A DNA stretch of 64,000 bases from JBBQYD01 sp942493075. Its GTDB lineage: Bacteria; Verrucomicrobiota; Verrucomicrobiia; Limisphaerales; UBA8199. The notes below the pieces were generated by a model. It saw nothing but the letters and a program-made list of their open reading frames with translations. It ran no database searches and was not told the origin of the DNA. The DNA is taken from contig OW818681.1 of NCBI GenBank assembly GCA_942493075.1, positions 2,666,001 through 2,730,000 of the forward strand, read 5' to 3'. The translations under genes were made by a program, and so were the position numbers. Position 1 is the first letter of the stretch. Each line of letters starts with the position of its first letter. This document shows positions 9,095 to 17,275 of this stretch, piece after piece.

Positions 9095-10162
9095 TCACGC
9101 CACTTTGGGCTTTTCCTTCTCGCACTCCAACACAACGATTTTGCCGCTTTCCTTCGCTGTCAGCGTTGCTTCTTCATATTCTTCCAAAGACGGCAATTGC
9201 TTTTGTGCCTTTTTGGCGTAAACGCGGTGAACGATTTTCGAGTTTTGTCCCAGCACGCGTTGGGCATAGCGCTCGGGGTAACCATTGTCGGCAGAACGCT
9301 CAGCCCAGGCATACCGGTAAGAGTGCAGCGTTACCCCTCTGATTTTCAATCCGTCGCACCGTTGCTTGAATTCCGATGCGCGATCGGCTTCCCGCACGCT
9401 GCTGAGATAAGGAAACAGGGCACCCGTGCGTGGACGACGCAAAATCACTTCCCAAGCCTTTGGCCCGATGCGGCAACCGGCCATTCTCGAACTTTTCAGC
9501 CGGTCATAAACGAAGCCGCGGCTGGTATAATCAATGTCCTCGGCGTGCAGCTTGGCGATGTCCGATTGGGATCCGCCGAAATACCAGCAGAGTTCGTAAA
9601 AATCACGGCGCTCAGGGTTGCCCTCGCGGGCGGTGATGCGGCTGTGCTCCTCCCACGTGATACCACGCTGGTCTTTGTGACGGATGATGGGGAAAAGTTT
9701 CTTGGGCAAAATGCGCTTCGCCAGCCAATCCATGTCCACCGCGTAATTCTGAAAGCGGCGGAGATACACGTTGGTGCTCACCGTCCCAATGCGCAGCACT
9801 TCCAGGAAATCCGACGGCTGAGTCGCCACCAGCGCCTTGGCTTTGATAGATTTGAACGCGGGGTCTTTAATCGCCGACTCGTAACGTTTAAGCGTGGGGC
9901 CCTTTTTGCTTTTGATAATGTCATCCATGACAAACTGCCAGGTGCGAGTGGCTACAGCGGGGTCGGTTGCGGACAGGTAGGCCATCCCGATCTTGCGGTT
10001 GATCTGTGGATTTTTAAGCGCCTCGTTCTTGTGCCGAACGAGCCGCTCAGCCTCCTTGCGGACTTTTGTTCCCAAGCTCGTGCGGGAACCATCCACGGTG
10101 TCCTTGCAGTAGAACATGCCCTTGCGGTTGCCCAACTGGACTACCCGATATCGGTCTTTCAT
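9095..10162 (-). CDS. Tyrosine recombinase/integrase 1
   Basis: A 355-aa phage-type integrase, collinear with and roughly 60-70% identical by eye to the gene at 45128-46198. The C-terminal catalytic domain shows LHSYRYAWAERSADNGYPE (the H-x-x-R box) and LGQNSKIVHRVYAKK with the nucleophilic tyrosine. The first catalytic arginine, normally in a T-G-x-R-x-x-E motif, is replaced by GGSQSDIAKL, and the second histidine of LGH is glutamine. This pattern is shared with the second copy, so it is a property of this integrase group rather than decay. The N-terminal ~100 residues form the core-binding/arm domain. It heads a likely operon with the coupling ATPase. A 22-bp inverted repeat lies immediately upstream. 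Confidence 0.85.
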   Translation of the reverse strand: MKDRYRVVQLGNRKGMFYCKDTVDGSRTSLGTKVRKEAERLVRHKNEALKNPQINRKIGMAYLSATDPAVATRTWQFVMDDIIKSKKGPTLKRYESAIKDPAFKSIKAKALVATQPSDFLEVLRIGTVSTNVYLRRFQNYAVDMDWLAKRILPKKLFPIIRHKDQRGITWEEHSRITAREGNPERRDFYELCWYFGGSQSDIAKLHAEDIDYTSRGFVYDRLKSSRMAGCRIGPKAWEVILRRPRTGALFPYLSSVREADRASEFKQRCDGLKIRGVTLHSYRYAWAERSADNGYPERYAQRVLGQNSKIVHRVYAKKAQKQLPSLEEYEEATLTAKESGKIVVLECEKEKPKVA

Positions 10163-10265
10163 ACGGTTTCAGGCACAGCGGCGATAGCGTCACGGAATGT
10201 TAGATCCTGCCCCAAAGCAGATCGCAACCCACGAGCAGATTCACCCAACGGGTTTGTGGTGATCA

Positions 10266-10423
10266 CCCTTCACTAAAGAATAGCTGAAAAGCACCGCGAT
10301 TTGTTTGCGGCGGATGCGGGTGTCCTTGTCTCTAGCTCCTACTCCACGTGGGGTCGACGTCTTACCATCAAGGCGCCTGCCCATACAAACCGTCGCGATT
10401 CTCAGCTATTCTTCAGTGATGGG
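10266..10423. repeat. Long imperfect inverted repeat upstream of integrase 1
   Basis: The arm at 10266-10287 (CCCTTCACTAAAGAATAGCTGA without the first bases: core AAGAATAGCTGA) is matched in inverse orientation at 10402-10423 with 20 of 22 bases identical. The 12-bp core is perfect. The arms are 114 bases apart in the 324-base gap between integrase 1 and the next plus-strand gene, which otherwise holds no gene. They could be arm-type integrase sites, paired operators or an attachment-site structure. Confidence 0.6.
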
Positions 10424-10486
10424 ACATAGTCGGGAAGCCTGGACTCAAGAATCACGGGCAGGCTGGACCCAAGCTCAGCCAAAAAA

Positions 10487-10930
10487 ATGATGAACAAAGA
10501 TACTATTTCTGACAACGGTGCCTTCGTAGGTGCTATTTCGAGGCTTGGCCGCCTGGTTGATGCTTCCAATCGCATAAATACCAACCTGGCAGCGTTGCTC
10601 GACGATATGAAGCAGGAAGAGAATGATGCCGTAGTCAGCGCGATTTATGATACTGTTCTGGACGAATTCTCCATTCCTCTCAACGTTTACTGCGATTCAT
10701 TTCCGAGGTTCTCCAAGAACGATACGAAGTTCTTGATGAGGTCGATGAAAAAATGGAGCACTGGCAAAATGAGCCCACGAGAAGTGACGGAATTCCTCGA
10801 CGACGTCTCCGAAAGCGCCGACCTCGACTGGTGCTACGCTTTCTCCGGCATTCCCATCAGGGAACTATCCCCAAAGGAGCAGCAAGAACTGTTGAACCCA
10901 GTCGTTAAGTTTGGAAGCAGGAATCATTAA
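10487..10930 (+). CDS. Unknown 147-aa protein
   Basis: No family recognised. It begins MMNKDTISDNGAF after an A-rich run, has a helical first half (ASNRINTNLAALLDDMKQEE) and an acidic C-terminal half with EFLDDVSESADLDWCY. It is soluble, with no signal peptide or membrane helix. It precedes the KfrA-like gene by 57 bases on the same strand and may be co-transcribed with it. Confidence 0.5.
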   Translation: MMNKDTISDNGAFVGAISRLGRLVDASNRINTNLAALLDDMKQEENDAVVSAIYDTVLDEFSIPLNVYCDSFPRFSKNDTKFLMRSMKKWSTGKMSPREVTEFLDDVSESADLDWCYAFSGIPIRELSPKEQQELLNPVVKFGSRNH

Positions 10931-10957
10931 TGCAGCAGCTTAGCGCAGCTCGCGAAA

Positions 10958-10989
10958 TACGATCATACTACGATAGACGATACTACGAT
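10958..10989 (+). repeat. Short direct repeats overlapping the KfrA-like start
   Basis: ATACTACGAT occurs at 10965-10974 and 10980-10989 (15-bp spacing), and the core TACGAT also at 10958-10963. The last copy overlaps the ATG of the KfrA-like gene. KfrA proteins are known to repress their own promoters through repeats, so this is a plausible autoregulatory operator; that is inference. Confidence 0.45.
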
Positions 10990-11629
10990 GAAGCAGATCT
11001 TAACGAAAGAAGAGGTTGGCAACGCCATTGGCCAGCTAGTCAGCCAAGGTAAAAAACCGACCCTGGTAGCCTTGCACGCCGCCTTGGATAACAAGGGCTC
11101 GATGTCCACGTTGGTTCGGCTGAAGGCGGAATTGGAAGCGGATACACACCGCCCGAGTGATTCCCCTGATGCGCTGGAAACCTTCCGGGAAGTTTGGGAA
11201 CTGGCCCGTACCGAAGGGCGAAAGGGACAGGAGCAAGCATTGGCTGAACTTCGCGAGAGCCTTAACGCGCTTGCCGCGGAGAACGAACGGCTCGAGGGAA
11301 AAGCCGCTGGTCTTCAAAAACGTGCCGCTGACCTGGAGACCGCAAAGTCTGATGCCGAGGCGGAATTAAACCGCCTGAGGATGAGCGCGGAACATGATCT
11401 GAGCCAAGCGACTGCTACCATCGGGGAAGCCGGGTCCCAGGCGGCGAAAGCATTGCAGGAACTCGCAGAGGCGCGGGGTGCCTATGCCACCCGCTTTGCC
11501 GAGTTACAACAGCAACTCACCTCAGCATGTCAGAAGGCGCACGATTTCGAGCTGCAGTTAACGCGGGCTCGCACCCTTCTAGAGGTGAATGGTTTTGCCA
11601 GCGAGACCCCCACGACCACGGCTTCTTGA
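10988..11629 (+). CDS. KfrA-like DNA-binding coiled-coil protein
   Basis: A 213-aa protein with an N-terminal KfrA-type domain: TKEEVGNAIGQLVSQGKKPT, then NKGSMSTLVRLKAELE, the HTH-like fold seen in plasmid KfrA regulators. Residues ~70-200 are an uninterrupted alanine/glutamate-rich coiled coil (ENERLEGKAAGLQKRAADLE). KfrA proteins of plasmids bind DNA repeats, repress their own gene and form filaments that aid segregation. Here it lies in a mobile region beside recombinases and just before a nuclease fusion protein (15-base gap), suggesting plasmid-like origin. The repeats over its start codon fit self-regulation. Confidence 0.75.
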   Translation: MKQILTKEEVGNAIGQLVSQGKKPTLVALHAALDNKGSMSTLVRLKAELEADTHRPSDSPDALETFREVWELARTEGRKGQEQALAELRESLNALAAENERLEGKAAGLQKRAADLETAKSDAEAELNRLRMSAEHDLSQATATIGEAGSQAAKALQELAEARGAYATRFAELQQQLTSACQKAHDFELQLTRARTLLEVNGFASETPTTTAS

Positions 11630-11644
11630 AGAACGCAGAATAAG

Positions 11645-14278
11645 ATGAACAACTTAGGCGACTATTTTGGCGAACTCGCAAGCCGGGAGGGTAAACCAAT
11701 TGCAAAACTGGCGGCCCGGTGGTGCCGCAAGGAAATCCGGACTATCACCCGTTCTCTACGGGCCGCATTTGGGCGTTGCCATTTCGACCGACAGCCGCTG
11801 GCGGTTGGTTCGAACGTTACCGGTCAGGCAATGGGCAACCACCTGGCGACCTACTTCGCAACCCACATGGATCAGCAGCTTAGGGGTTTCAGAATTCAAA
11901 CTTGCGCGGGACAGGGCTACCCAGACCGGCGTTTGGTGCGCGTCGCGAACGAGCGATCCTACGCGTTCGAATTGAAGGCGACACACGCATTCCAGCCAAA
12001 ATCCACCCAACGAGTAATTCTCACATGCTCTTCGAGCAAACTGCGTCGGCATTTCGTCGCGCCCATCAAACACCTCATGGTGACCGTCTTTCATCAAAAA
12101 GAAGGCAATAACGTCTGGATCCGGAACTTCCGCATCGATTTCCTCGAGCCTTGGACAAAAGTGAAGGTGCGCCTGGAGGCGTCCGTCAGCCAGCATCTGT
12201 TGGCAAAAAGCCCGCATCCCAGCTTCTGGGGTATCAAAACTCCGGCCATCAAACTGCCCGAGCCACCGCAATGCGGGCCGCCCAGTGATGAAGTACTGCG
12301 CGATGCCAAGCGCAGGGTCACGGAAAAGGTCAAACGCTCTGACCGCCGCCGGCACTCTTCTCCACTGACGCTTGACCGTGGGGCGCTCCCGGCACAACCT
12401 CTACAGCCTTGGCAAGCAGGTCAGGTTTCGGAAGGTGTAAAAATGAACGGCGTGACTGAAGCGATCCGCACGATGGGGAATAACACTCCCTATCTCTCCA
12501 AGTCCGACTTTAAGGTCGCGCGCAACTGCCTAACGAAGCTGTATTACAAGAAGCTAGGTTACCCGACTATCCTGGACGATGACTCATATATGCAATCCTT
12601 GGCGGATGGCGGGTTTATGGTTGGGAAACTCGCCCAACTGCAATACCCCGGTGGCGTTCTGGTTTCAACGCTGGACCCATGGACGGCGGTTGAAGAAACC
12701 AGGCGACTGCTGGAAAGCGAGCACGTCACCATCTTCGAGGCAGCGATTTATCACGAAAACCGTTTGGTTCGAATCGATGTCCTCCGCAAGAACGGCAACA
12801 GCTTTGATTTGATTGAGGTGAAATCAAAGGCGGGTGATTCGAATGAATACCGGGCAGGCACGATGTTTACCGGTGCCCGCGGCGGAATCCGGTCCGAGTG
12901 GCGTGAATACCTGGAAGATATTGCTTACCAAGCCGGTGTTTTGCGGGATGCCTATCCAGAGGCTACTGTCCGCTGTTTCCTGCTCGCCCCTGACAAGGCG
13001 AAGACGGCTCGGCTGGACGGGCTATGCCAGCGCTTCCGAATCCGTCGGGAAGGACGCATGGTGAAAGTGGATGTCCTCGGGAATCCGAAGGAGCTGCTGC
13101 GGGAGGGTATCCTTACACTTTTCTCAGCGGATGCCGAGGTGGCTGCCTTGGCCGAGGACGTGGCGGTGGCGACGGGAAAACTCCTGCCAGGACTGCTGCC
13201 AAACCTGAAGAAACTGCCTTCCCAAATCGGTTACGACTGCCGGAACTGCGAGTATCGAACTGAGGATGGTGGTGAGAAAAACGGATTCGCAGAGTGCTGG
13301 GGATCTTTGGCCTCCGTGAAGCCGCATTTGTTTGAGCTCTATCAGCTGCGGACTGCCAAAGGGGCCACCGGCGAACCGATCGTCAACGATCTGGTCAGGG
13401 CAGGCAAGGCTTCTCTGTTCGATATCCCGACTTCAGCCTGTGGCAGCTCGTACGGCCCGCGGCAGATCATTCAATTGAAGCATACTCGCGCTGGTAAGGA
13501 ATGGATTGCTCCGGCACTTATTGGGAAGGTTGCCAGCCTCAAAGGACCGTTGCATTTCATTGATTTTGAGACCTCCACGGTCGCGCTGCCCTACCATGAG
13601 GGCATGCGCCCGTTCGAGCTGGTCGCTTTTCAATGGAGCTGTCACACGTTGACAGCTCCAGGCATGCAGCCGAAGCATCAGGAATGGATCAACTGTGAGC
13701 AAGCGTACCCAAACGTCGAGTTCGCCCGCAGTTTACGCGAGGCTGTCGGAAACAAGGGTGTGCTCATGACGTGGTCGAACCACGAACGCACGACCTTGCG
13801 GACCATTGCCGACAAAATCGACGACTACTTTCCGGCCGAGGCGGAACTGGCTGCTTGGCTGCGAGGCGCAGCGGATGGCGGACGCATCGTGGACATGTGT
13901 GCGCTGGCTAAAGACGGCTACTTTCACCCGGAGATGAAGGGGTCTCTTTCCATCAAATATGTGGTGCCGGCAATTTGGCGGAATGACCCCGAGCTTCGTA
14001 AAGTACCCTGGTTCCAGAAATATGCCGCGACGAAGGATGGTGTGGTCTTAAACCCATATGCGACGCTTCCGCCGCTACCCATCGGAGAGAAGGATGAATT
14101 GGTGAACGAAGGCACCGGGGCGATGCGCGCTTATCAGGCAATGCTCTATGGCCAGGAAGGCTCCGATGCCAAGACGAAAGAAAGTTGGAAACGCCTCCTC
14201 CTGCAGTATTGCGAGCTTGATACCATGGCGATGGTTATCATCTTCGAGCACTGGTGGCGCAGGGGCGGAATGAAATGA
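11645..14278 (+). CDS. Multi-nuclease fusion: N-terminal PD-(D/E)XK-like domain + DUF2779 (Cas4-like and DEDD exonuclease)
   Basis: 877 residues that combine what are usually separate proteins. Residues ~60-230 hold a nuclease-like unit with GYPDRRLVR (~91) and YAFELKATHA (~105), a D...E-x-K arrangement typical of restriction enzymes. From ~267 a DUF2779-type protein starts: a Cas4-like domain with a first cysteine in ARNCLTKLYYKK (~297), RIDVLRKNG...DLIEVKSKA (~374-395, D..E-x-K) and three more cysteines in YDCRNCEYRT...FAECWG (~529-545), as expected for an Fe-S nuclease. The C-terminus is an RNase H-fold exonuclease: HFIDFETS (~636, D-x-E) and YCELDTMAM (~854). An internal ATG at 12443, preceded by GGAAGGTG, could also give the DUF2779 part alone. 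Probable role: DNA/RNA degradation in defence; inferred. Confidence 0.72.
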   Translation: MNNLGDYFGELASREGKPIAKLAARWCRKEIRTITRSLRAAFGRCHFDRQPLAVGSNVTGQAMGNHLATYFATHMDQQLRGFRIQTCAGQGYPDRRLVRVANERSYAFELKATHAFQPKSTQRVILTCSSSKLRRHFVAPIKHLMVTVFHQKEGNNVWIRNFRIDFLEPWTKVKVRLEASVSQHLLAKSPHPSFWGIKTPAIKLPEPPQCGPPSDEVLRDAKRRVTEKVKRSDRRRHSSPLTLDRGALPAQPLQPWQAGQVSEGVKMNGVTEAIRTMGNNTPYLSKSDFKVARNCLTKLYYKKLGYPTILDDDSYMQSLADGGFMVGKLAQLQYPGGVLVSTLDPWTAVEETRRLLESEHVTIFEAAIYHENRLVRIDVLRKNGNSFDLIEVKSKAGDSNEYRAGTMFTGARGGIRSEWREYLEDIAYQAGVLRDAYPEATVRCFLLAPDKAKTARLDGLCQRFRIRREGRMVKVDVLGNPKELLREGILTLFSADAEVAALAEDVAVATGKLLPGLLPNLKKLPSQIGYDCRNCEYRTEDGGEKNGFAECWGSLASVKPHLFELYQLRTAKGATGEPIVNDLVRAGKASLFDIPTSACGSSYGPRQIIQLKHTRAGKEWIAPALIGKVASLKGPLHFIDFETSTVALPYHEGMRPFELVAFQWSCHTLTAPGMQPKHQEWINCEQAYPNVEFARSLREAVGNKGVLMTWSNHERTTLRTIADKIDDYFPAEAELAAWLRGAADGGRIVDMCALAKDGYFHPEMKGSLSIKYVVPAIWRNDPELRKVPWFQKYAATKDGVVLNPYATLPPLPIGEKDELVNEGTGAMRAYQAMLYGQEGSDAKTKESWKRLLLQYCELDTMAMVIIFEHWWRRGGMK

Positions 14279-14280
14279 AA

Positions 14281-14311
14281 CTGCCGAGCGGATTCGAATT
14301 CCGCCCGGCAG
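14281..14311 (+). terminator. Strong hairpin after the nuclease fusion
   Basis: CTGCCG-A-GCGGA and TCCGC-C-CGGCAG pair almost perfectly two bases after the stop codon. There is no clear T-run, but the stem is GC-rich and correctly placed. The inner 14288-14304 segment also has the exact shape of a tRNA T-arm (5-bp stem, TTCGAAT loop), so a tRNA-derived remnant is an alternative. Confidence 0.5.
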
Positions 14312-14649
14312 CCGTCCTACCCCTTTAAGACTCTGAGACCCGAAACGCACCCCACAACGGCCCTGGGAGAGGCATCCCATTGCAGGTTCGGCTTGCGTTC
14401 TGGGCAGCGAGAAACCGCACGTTCCACCTGCTTGCCCCGCAATTTTCGACTCAGTCACTCGACTTCGCACTGGCCGATTTTGTCAAGCCGCGCACCGGCA
14501 GGACAACGACTGCTTTGCAGACTGGCCAGGCTGCGCTGCCTGATTCGTCCACGCATTCAATCTTCCTCATTATATGCGTTTAAAGTGTCGCTGCGCATTT
14601 TTCTGTAACTTTTTTGCGCCCCGCGGAATAGAGGACACCTCGACAGGGG
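14312..14649. other. Spacer between nuclease fusion and CBASS operon
   Basis: 338 bases between the convergent ends of the nuclease fusion and the CBASS exonuclease. I see no credible gene, repeat or RNA in it. Confidence 0.4.
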
Positions 14650-15201
14650 TCATCCATCTAGCATCGCTCGTTTCTTTGCCAACAGCTTTTGGAATATTGA
14701 CGCCTGCGCGCGTGCATCGTCGAGCGCATCGTGGGTTTGCGGTTCATCTGGCTGAAATTCATTTGGAAGCTGGCTCGAAGTTGTTTTGGACCAGAGTTCG
14801 CCACTTAAACCCATGAAGTAGGATTTTATATCTATCCCGCCGAATCCAAAAGGGTTGTCACCCCCGAAAGACAAACAATACCAGTTCACAAACTGCCAGT
14901 CATAACACCCATTAAACCCGACGAAGACTGCCTTTTTGGCGCCAGCGGAGGTTTCAACCCAACGGCGAAAATCGTTCATCACTTTTTCAGGCGGCTGCCC
15001 CTCCTGCTCAAGGCGCCGGAGGTCGAAGCCGGAAACCTTTAGTGCATCTGGGACGAACTCTTTCGATATCGGTTTCAGTTCTGCGTAAAATGAGATCTTC
15101 GGCTCGCCGACCACACACGCACCGAGGGAAAGCATGCTGTATTTGCCAGGGATCGGCCCGGCGGATTCAATATCTACAGAAAAATAGCATTCGAGCTTCA
15201 C
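14650..15201 (-). CDS. CBASS-associated DEDDh 3'-5' exonuclease (Cap18-like)
   Basis: A 183-aa exonuclease of the DnaQ/RNase T fold and last gene of the CBASS operon. The four acidic residues and the general base are visible: SVDIES (D10, E12), NGCYDWQ (D101), and THDALDDA (H157, D161/162), so it is the DEDDh type. Stand-alone 3'-5' exonucleases of this kind (Cap18) are known CBASS accessory genes. Its start overlaps the stop of the SLOG/TIR-like gene (ATGA), indicating translational coupling. Whether it trims phage nucleic acid or tunes signalling is not shown by the sequence. No signal peptide; cytoplasmic. Confidence 0.8.
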   Translation of the reverse strand: MKLECYFSVDIESAGPIPGKYSMLSLGACVVGEPKISFYAELKPISKEFVPDALKVSGFDLRRLEQEGQPPEKVMNDFRRWVETSAGAKKAVFVGFNGCYDWQFVNWYCLSFGGDNPFGFGGIDIKSYFMGLSGELWSKTTSSQLPNEFQPDEPQTHDALDDARAQASIFQKLLAKKRAMLDG

Positions 15202-16364
15202 TTGGCTTCCTTTCGATGAACGAGTGTCGGCATGTTGATATTTCTCTCCCAGTGCACACGGAATCTGTCCAATCTTTTACCAAGGTCCTCTGATTCCTTC
15301 CACTGAAAAGCCTCCAATGCGAACGCATCGAATGAAATTCGTGTGTCGCTGCGAGCGGAGACAATCAGGCGTTGCTTGTTGCCTAGCGCATAACCCAATT
15401 CCATGAAGCAATTGGGTCTGAGTGCGGTCAGATCGACGAGCGCGACGCTGCTATGGTGCAGAGAGTCGAAGATGGCCTGGTTCATCCAGACAAACTCGTT
15501 CTTCCCAATTCCCATCTGGAGCGGCTCATAGCCCAACTCTCGGACCAGCGAATCGGCTGTTTTCCTGAAAAACTCCTCCACCGATGGATATTCGGGAAGC
15601 GTGTCGTTGAGTAGCCTGACGTAAAAGACTCGCGGGGAAACGAGGGCGTGCAGTAGGTTAAGAATGGCGGCGACAACCTTCTCGACTTTGGCTTCTCCAT
15701 TTCGAGTCTGAGTGCGATCTAGCAAATCAGCCGCTGACGCAGTCCCTGCCACTGAAAAGAAATCCGCCGGTTTAGTGCGTGCGCGGTCGAAGAGTCTCGG
15801 TGCTCCGCCAGATCCATCGCGCGTGGAAGAGCCCACATTAATATCGAGAGGAATGACCGGTTTACCCTTTGATGAGTATTCGATTGCAAGCTGCTCAACC
15901 CCTTGGCCGCCGCTGATAGCAATCAAGATGTCACCGAGTTGGGCAAGGCGGGAACGTATGACCGCTCCTGCGCTCCAACCTGGTTCAAGGAAATCGATGC
16001 TGATGGAATTTGCCTCTCGGAGTCGATCGTAGATAAGGCGACGACTCGTTGGGATGTGGCCATCGGTCTTACTTGTTGCAAGCGTTGCAACAAGGGTTCC
16101 GTTGGGGCCGGATGCCTGCGCAATTCCTGCACTGTGCGCGCGAAATACGGCGTCGGCCACCGTCCAATCAAAAATGATGGATGGCCCGCCGGCGCGATCC
16201 GTCAGAAGCGGCTCCTTCCCGAATGGGATGACAAAATTAGCGCCCTCGGCAGCAAGTGCACTTGTCAGTTCCGAAACAAGCGAATGGACATATCCCAGCT
16301 TCCTTTCATCCGCCGTGGGATCAGCACTCCCAACGATGTGGATTCGACGACCACTAAGATTCAT
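15198..16364 (-). CDS. CBASS effector: SLOG domain + TIR-like/deoxyribosyltransferase-like domain
   Basis: 388 residues in two domains. Residues ~5-200 have a SLOG/Rossmann pattern: RRIHIVGSADP at the start, GDILIAISGGQGVEQLAIEY (glycine loop at 151-155) and GKPVIPLDI. Residues ~245-360 resemble the TIR-like / nucleoside 2-deoxyribosyltransferase-like group: VFYVRLLND, then SVALVDLTALRPNCFMELGY (E322 the likely catalytic glutamate) and QRLIVSARSD. Such domains cleave NAD or related nucleotides, and SLOG domains bind nucleotide ligands, so a ligand-triggered NAD/nucleotide-degrading effector is likely. The usual effector of HORMA-type CBASS is the nuclease NucC; this protein occupies that position. 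ATGA overlaps tie it to both neighbours. Confidence 0.7.
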   Translation of the reverse strand: MNLSGRRIHIVGSADPTADERKLGYVHSLVSELTSALAAEGANFVIPFGKEPLLTDRAGGPSIIFDWTVADAVFRAHSAGIAQASGPNGTLVATLATSKTDGHIPTSRRLIYDRLREANSISIDFLEPGWSAGAVIRSRLAQLGDILIAISGGQGVEQLAIEYSSKGKPVIPLDINVGSSTRDGSGGAPRLFDRARTKPADFFSVAGTASAADLLDRTQTRNGEAKVEKVVAAILNLLHALVSPRVFYVRLLNDTLPEYPSVEEFFRKTADSLVRELGYEPLQMGIGKNEFVWMNQAIFDSLHHSSVALVDLTALRPNCFMELGYALGNKQRLIVSARSDTRISFDAFALEAFQWKESEDLGKRLDRFRVHWERNINMPTLVHRKEAK

Positions 16365-17275
16365 TCTCGCCCCTCCGTGGTGCAGATCGAGGGTGATGGG
16401 GCAACCCTCGAGATCGCGTCGATCAAATCTGCATGGTTGATTTTGCGCGTTGGGTAAGCGTGCGCCAGTGCTTCGGGTAGCAGCCTTGTGCGAATATCGG
16501 AAAACGTGTAGCCAAGCTTGTGAGGGCCGTGCCGACCCGTCAGTTTGACCAATTCTTCAATGGCGGATGCCGTTAATCCCAGCCCCTCACAGTCCAGATT
16601 CAGAATCTCGCGCCGTTCACCGTCATCTGGTCGTCGGAATTCCTCGACGTATGCAGCCCGTCGGAGAATTGCCGGATCAAGCGCCTCGTATCGGTTCGTG
16701 CAAAGAATAACGAGCACACGGCCGTTGAATCTCCTGACGTCGTCAATCTTCTGAATGAGCGTGTTCACCGCAACCTTGTCTTCATGGTGGCTCTGATTGC
16801 CCGAGCGGTTGGCCGCAAGCGAGTCGGCCTCATCGATGATGAGAAAGGACAGTTTTGCCTTCCCGGCCTCTTTGCCAACAATATCGAAGGCTTGATTGAT
16901 GAGGGTGCTCATTTCTCCGACGTTGCCGCTTCCGCGCACCCGGGTGCTCAGCTTGAAGAGCAATGCCTCCTTGCCAAGCTCTCTGGCGAGCGCGTTTGTT
17001 ACTGCCTCAGCGGTTGCTGTTTTACCCGTCCCAACATCTCCGTGGAATACAACGAGCGGGTATCGGTCGAGCAACGAATCCAGCAAGGGAAGGCGGGTGT
17101 GGTAATGCTTCTTGCTCCAATTTTCCAAACCATCCTTGTCGATCAAGAGGCGCAAATCCTGGTGGATGCGGTCGTATCGATCCCGAAATCCAACTAACCT
17201 TTCCGCCTGAGCCTTCAGCCTGGCGTCGGGCAACGTGGTTTCCAATTCAAACAACGCGGCGTTTCCTTCCTTCAT
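16361..17275 (-). CDS. cap6: TRIP13/Pch2-like AAA+ ATPase of CBASS (Cap6)
   Basis: A 304-aa AAA+ ATPase. Walker A GDVGTGKT (79-86), Walker B FLIIDEAD (144-151), sensor-1 LCTNR and an arginine-finger region ILRRAAYVEEF are present. In HORMA-type CBASS this enzyme remodels the HORMA protein and switches off the cyclase; the HORMA gene lies directly upstream with an ATGA overlap. The ATG at 17275 is chosen because it overlaps that stop; an in-frame ATG at 17290 is also possible. Length and motif order fit the bacterial TRIP13 group. Confidence 0.85.
   Translation of the reverse strand: MKEGNAALFELETTLPDARLKAQAERLVGFRDRYDRIHQDLRLLIDKDGLENWSKKHYHTRLPLLDSLLDRYPLVVFHGDVGTGKTATAEAVTNALARELGKEALLFKLSTRVRGSGNVGEMSTLINQAFDIVGKEAGKAKLSFLIIDEADSLAANRSGNQSHHEDKVAVNTLIQKIDDVRRFNGRVLVILCTNRYEALDPAILRRAAYVEEFRRPDDGERREILNLDCEGLGLTASAIEELVKLTGRHGPHKLGYTFSDIRTRLLPEALAHAYPTRKINHADLIDAISRVAPSPSICTTEGRE

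Noticed and set aside
9077..10276. Long plus-strand open frame opposite integrase 1
   Set aside because: It mirrors the integrase on the other strand with no protein-like motifs; the integrase motifs settle the real strand.
14380..14608. Short plus-strand frames between the nuclease fusion and CBASS
   Set aside because: No ribosome site, no fold, overlapping alternative frames; treated as spacer.
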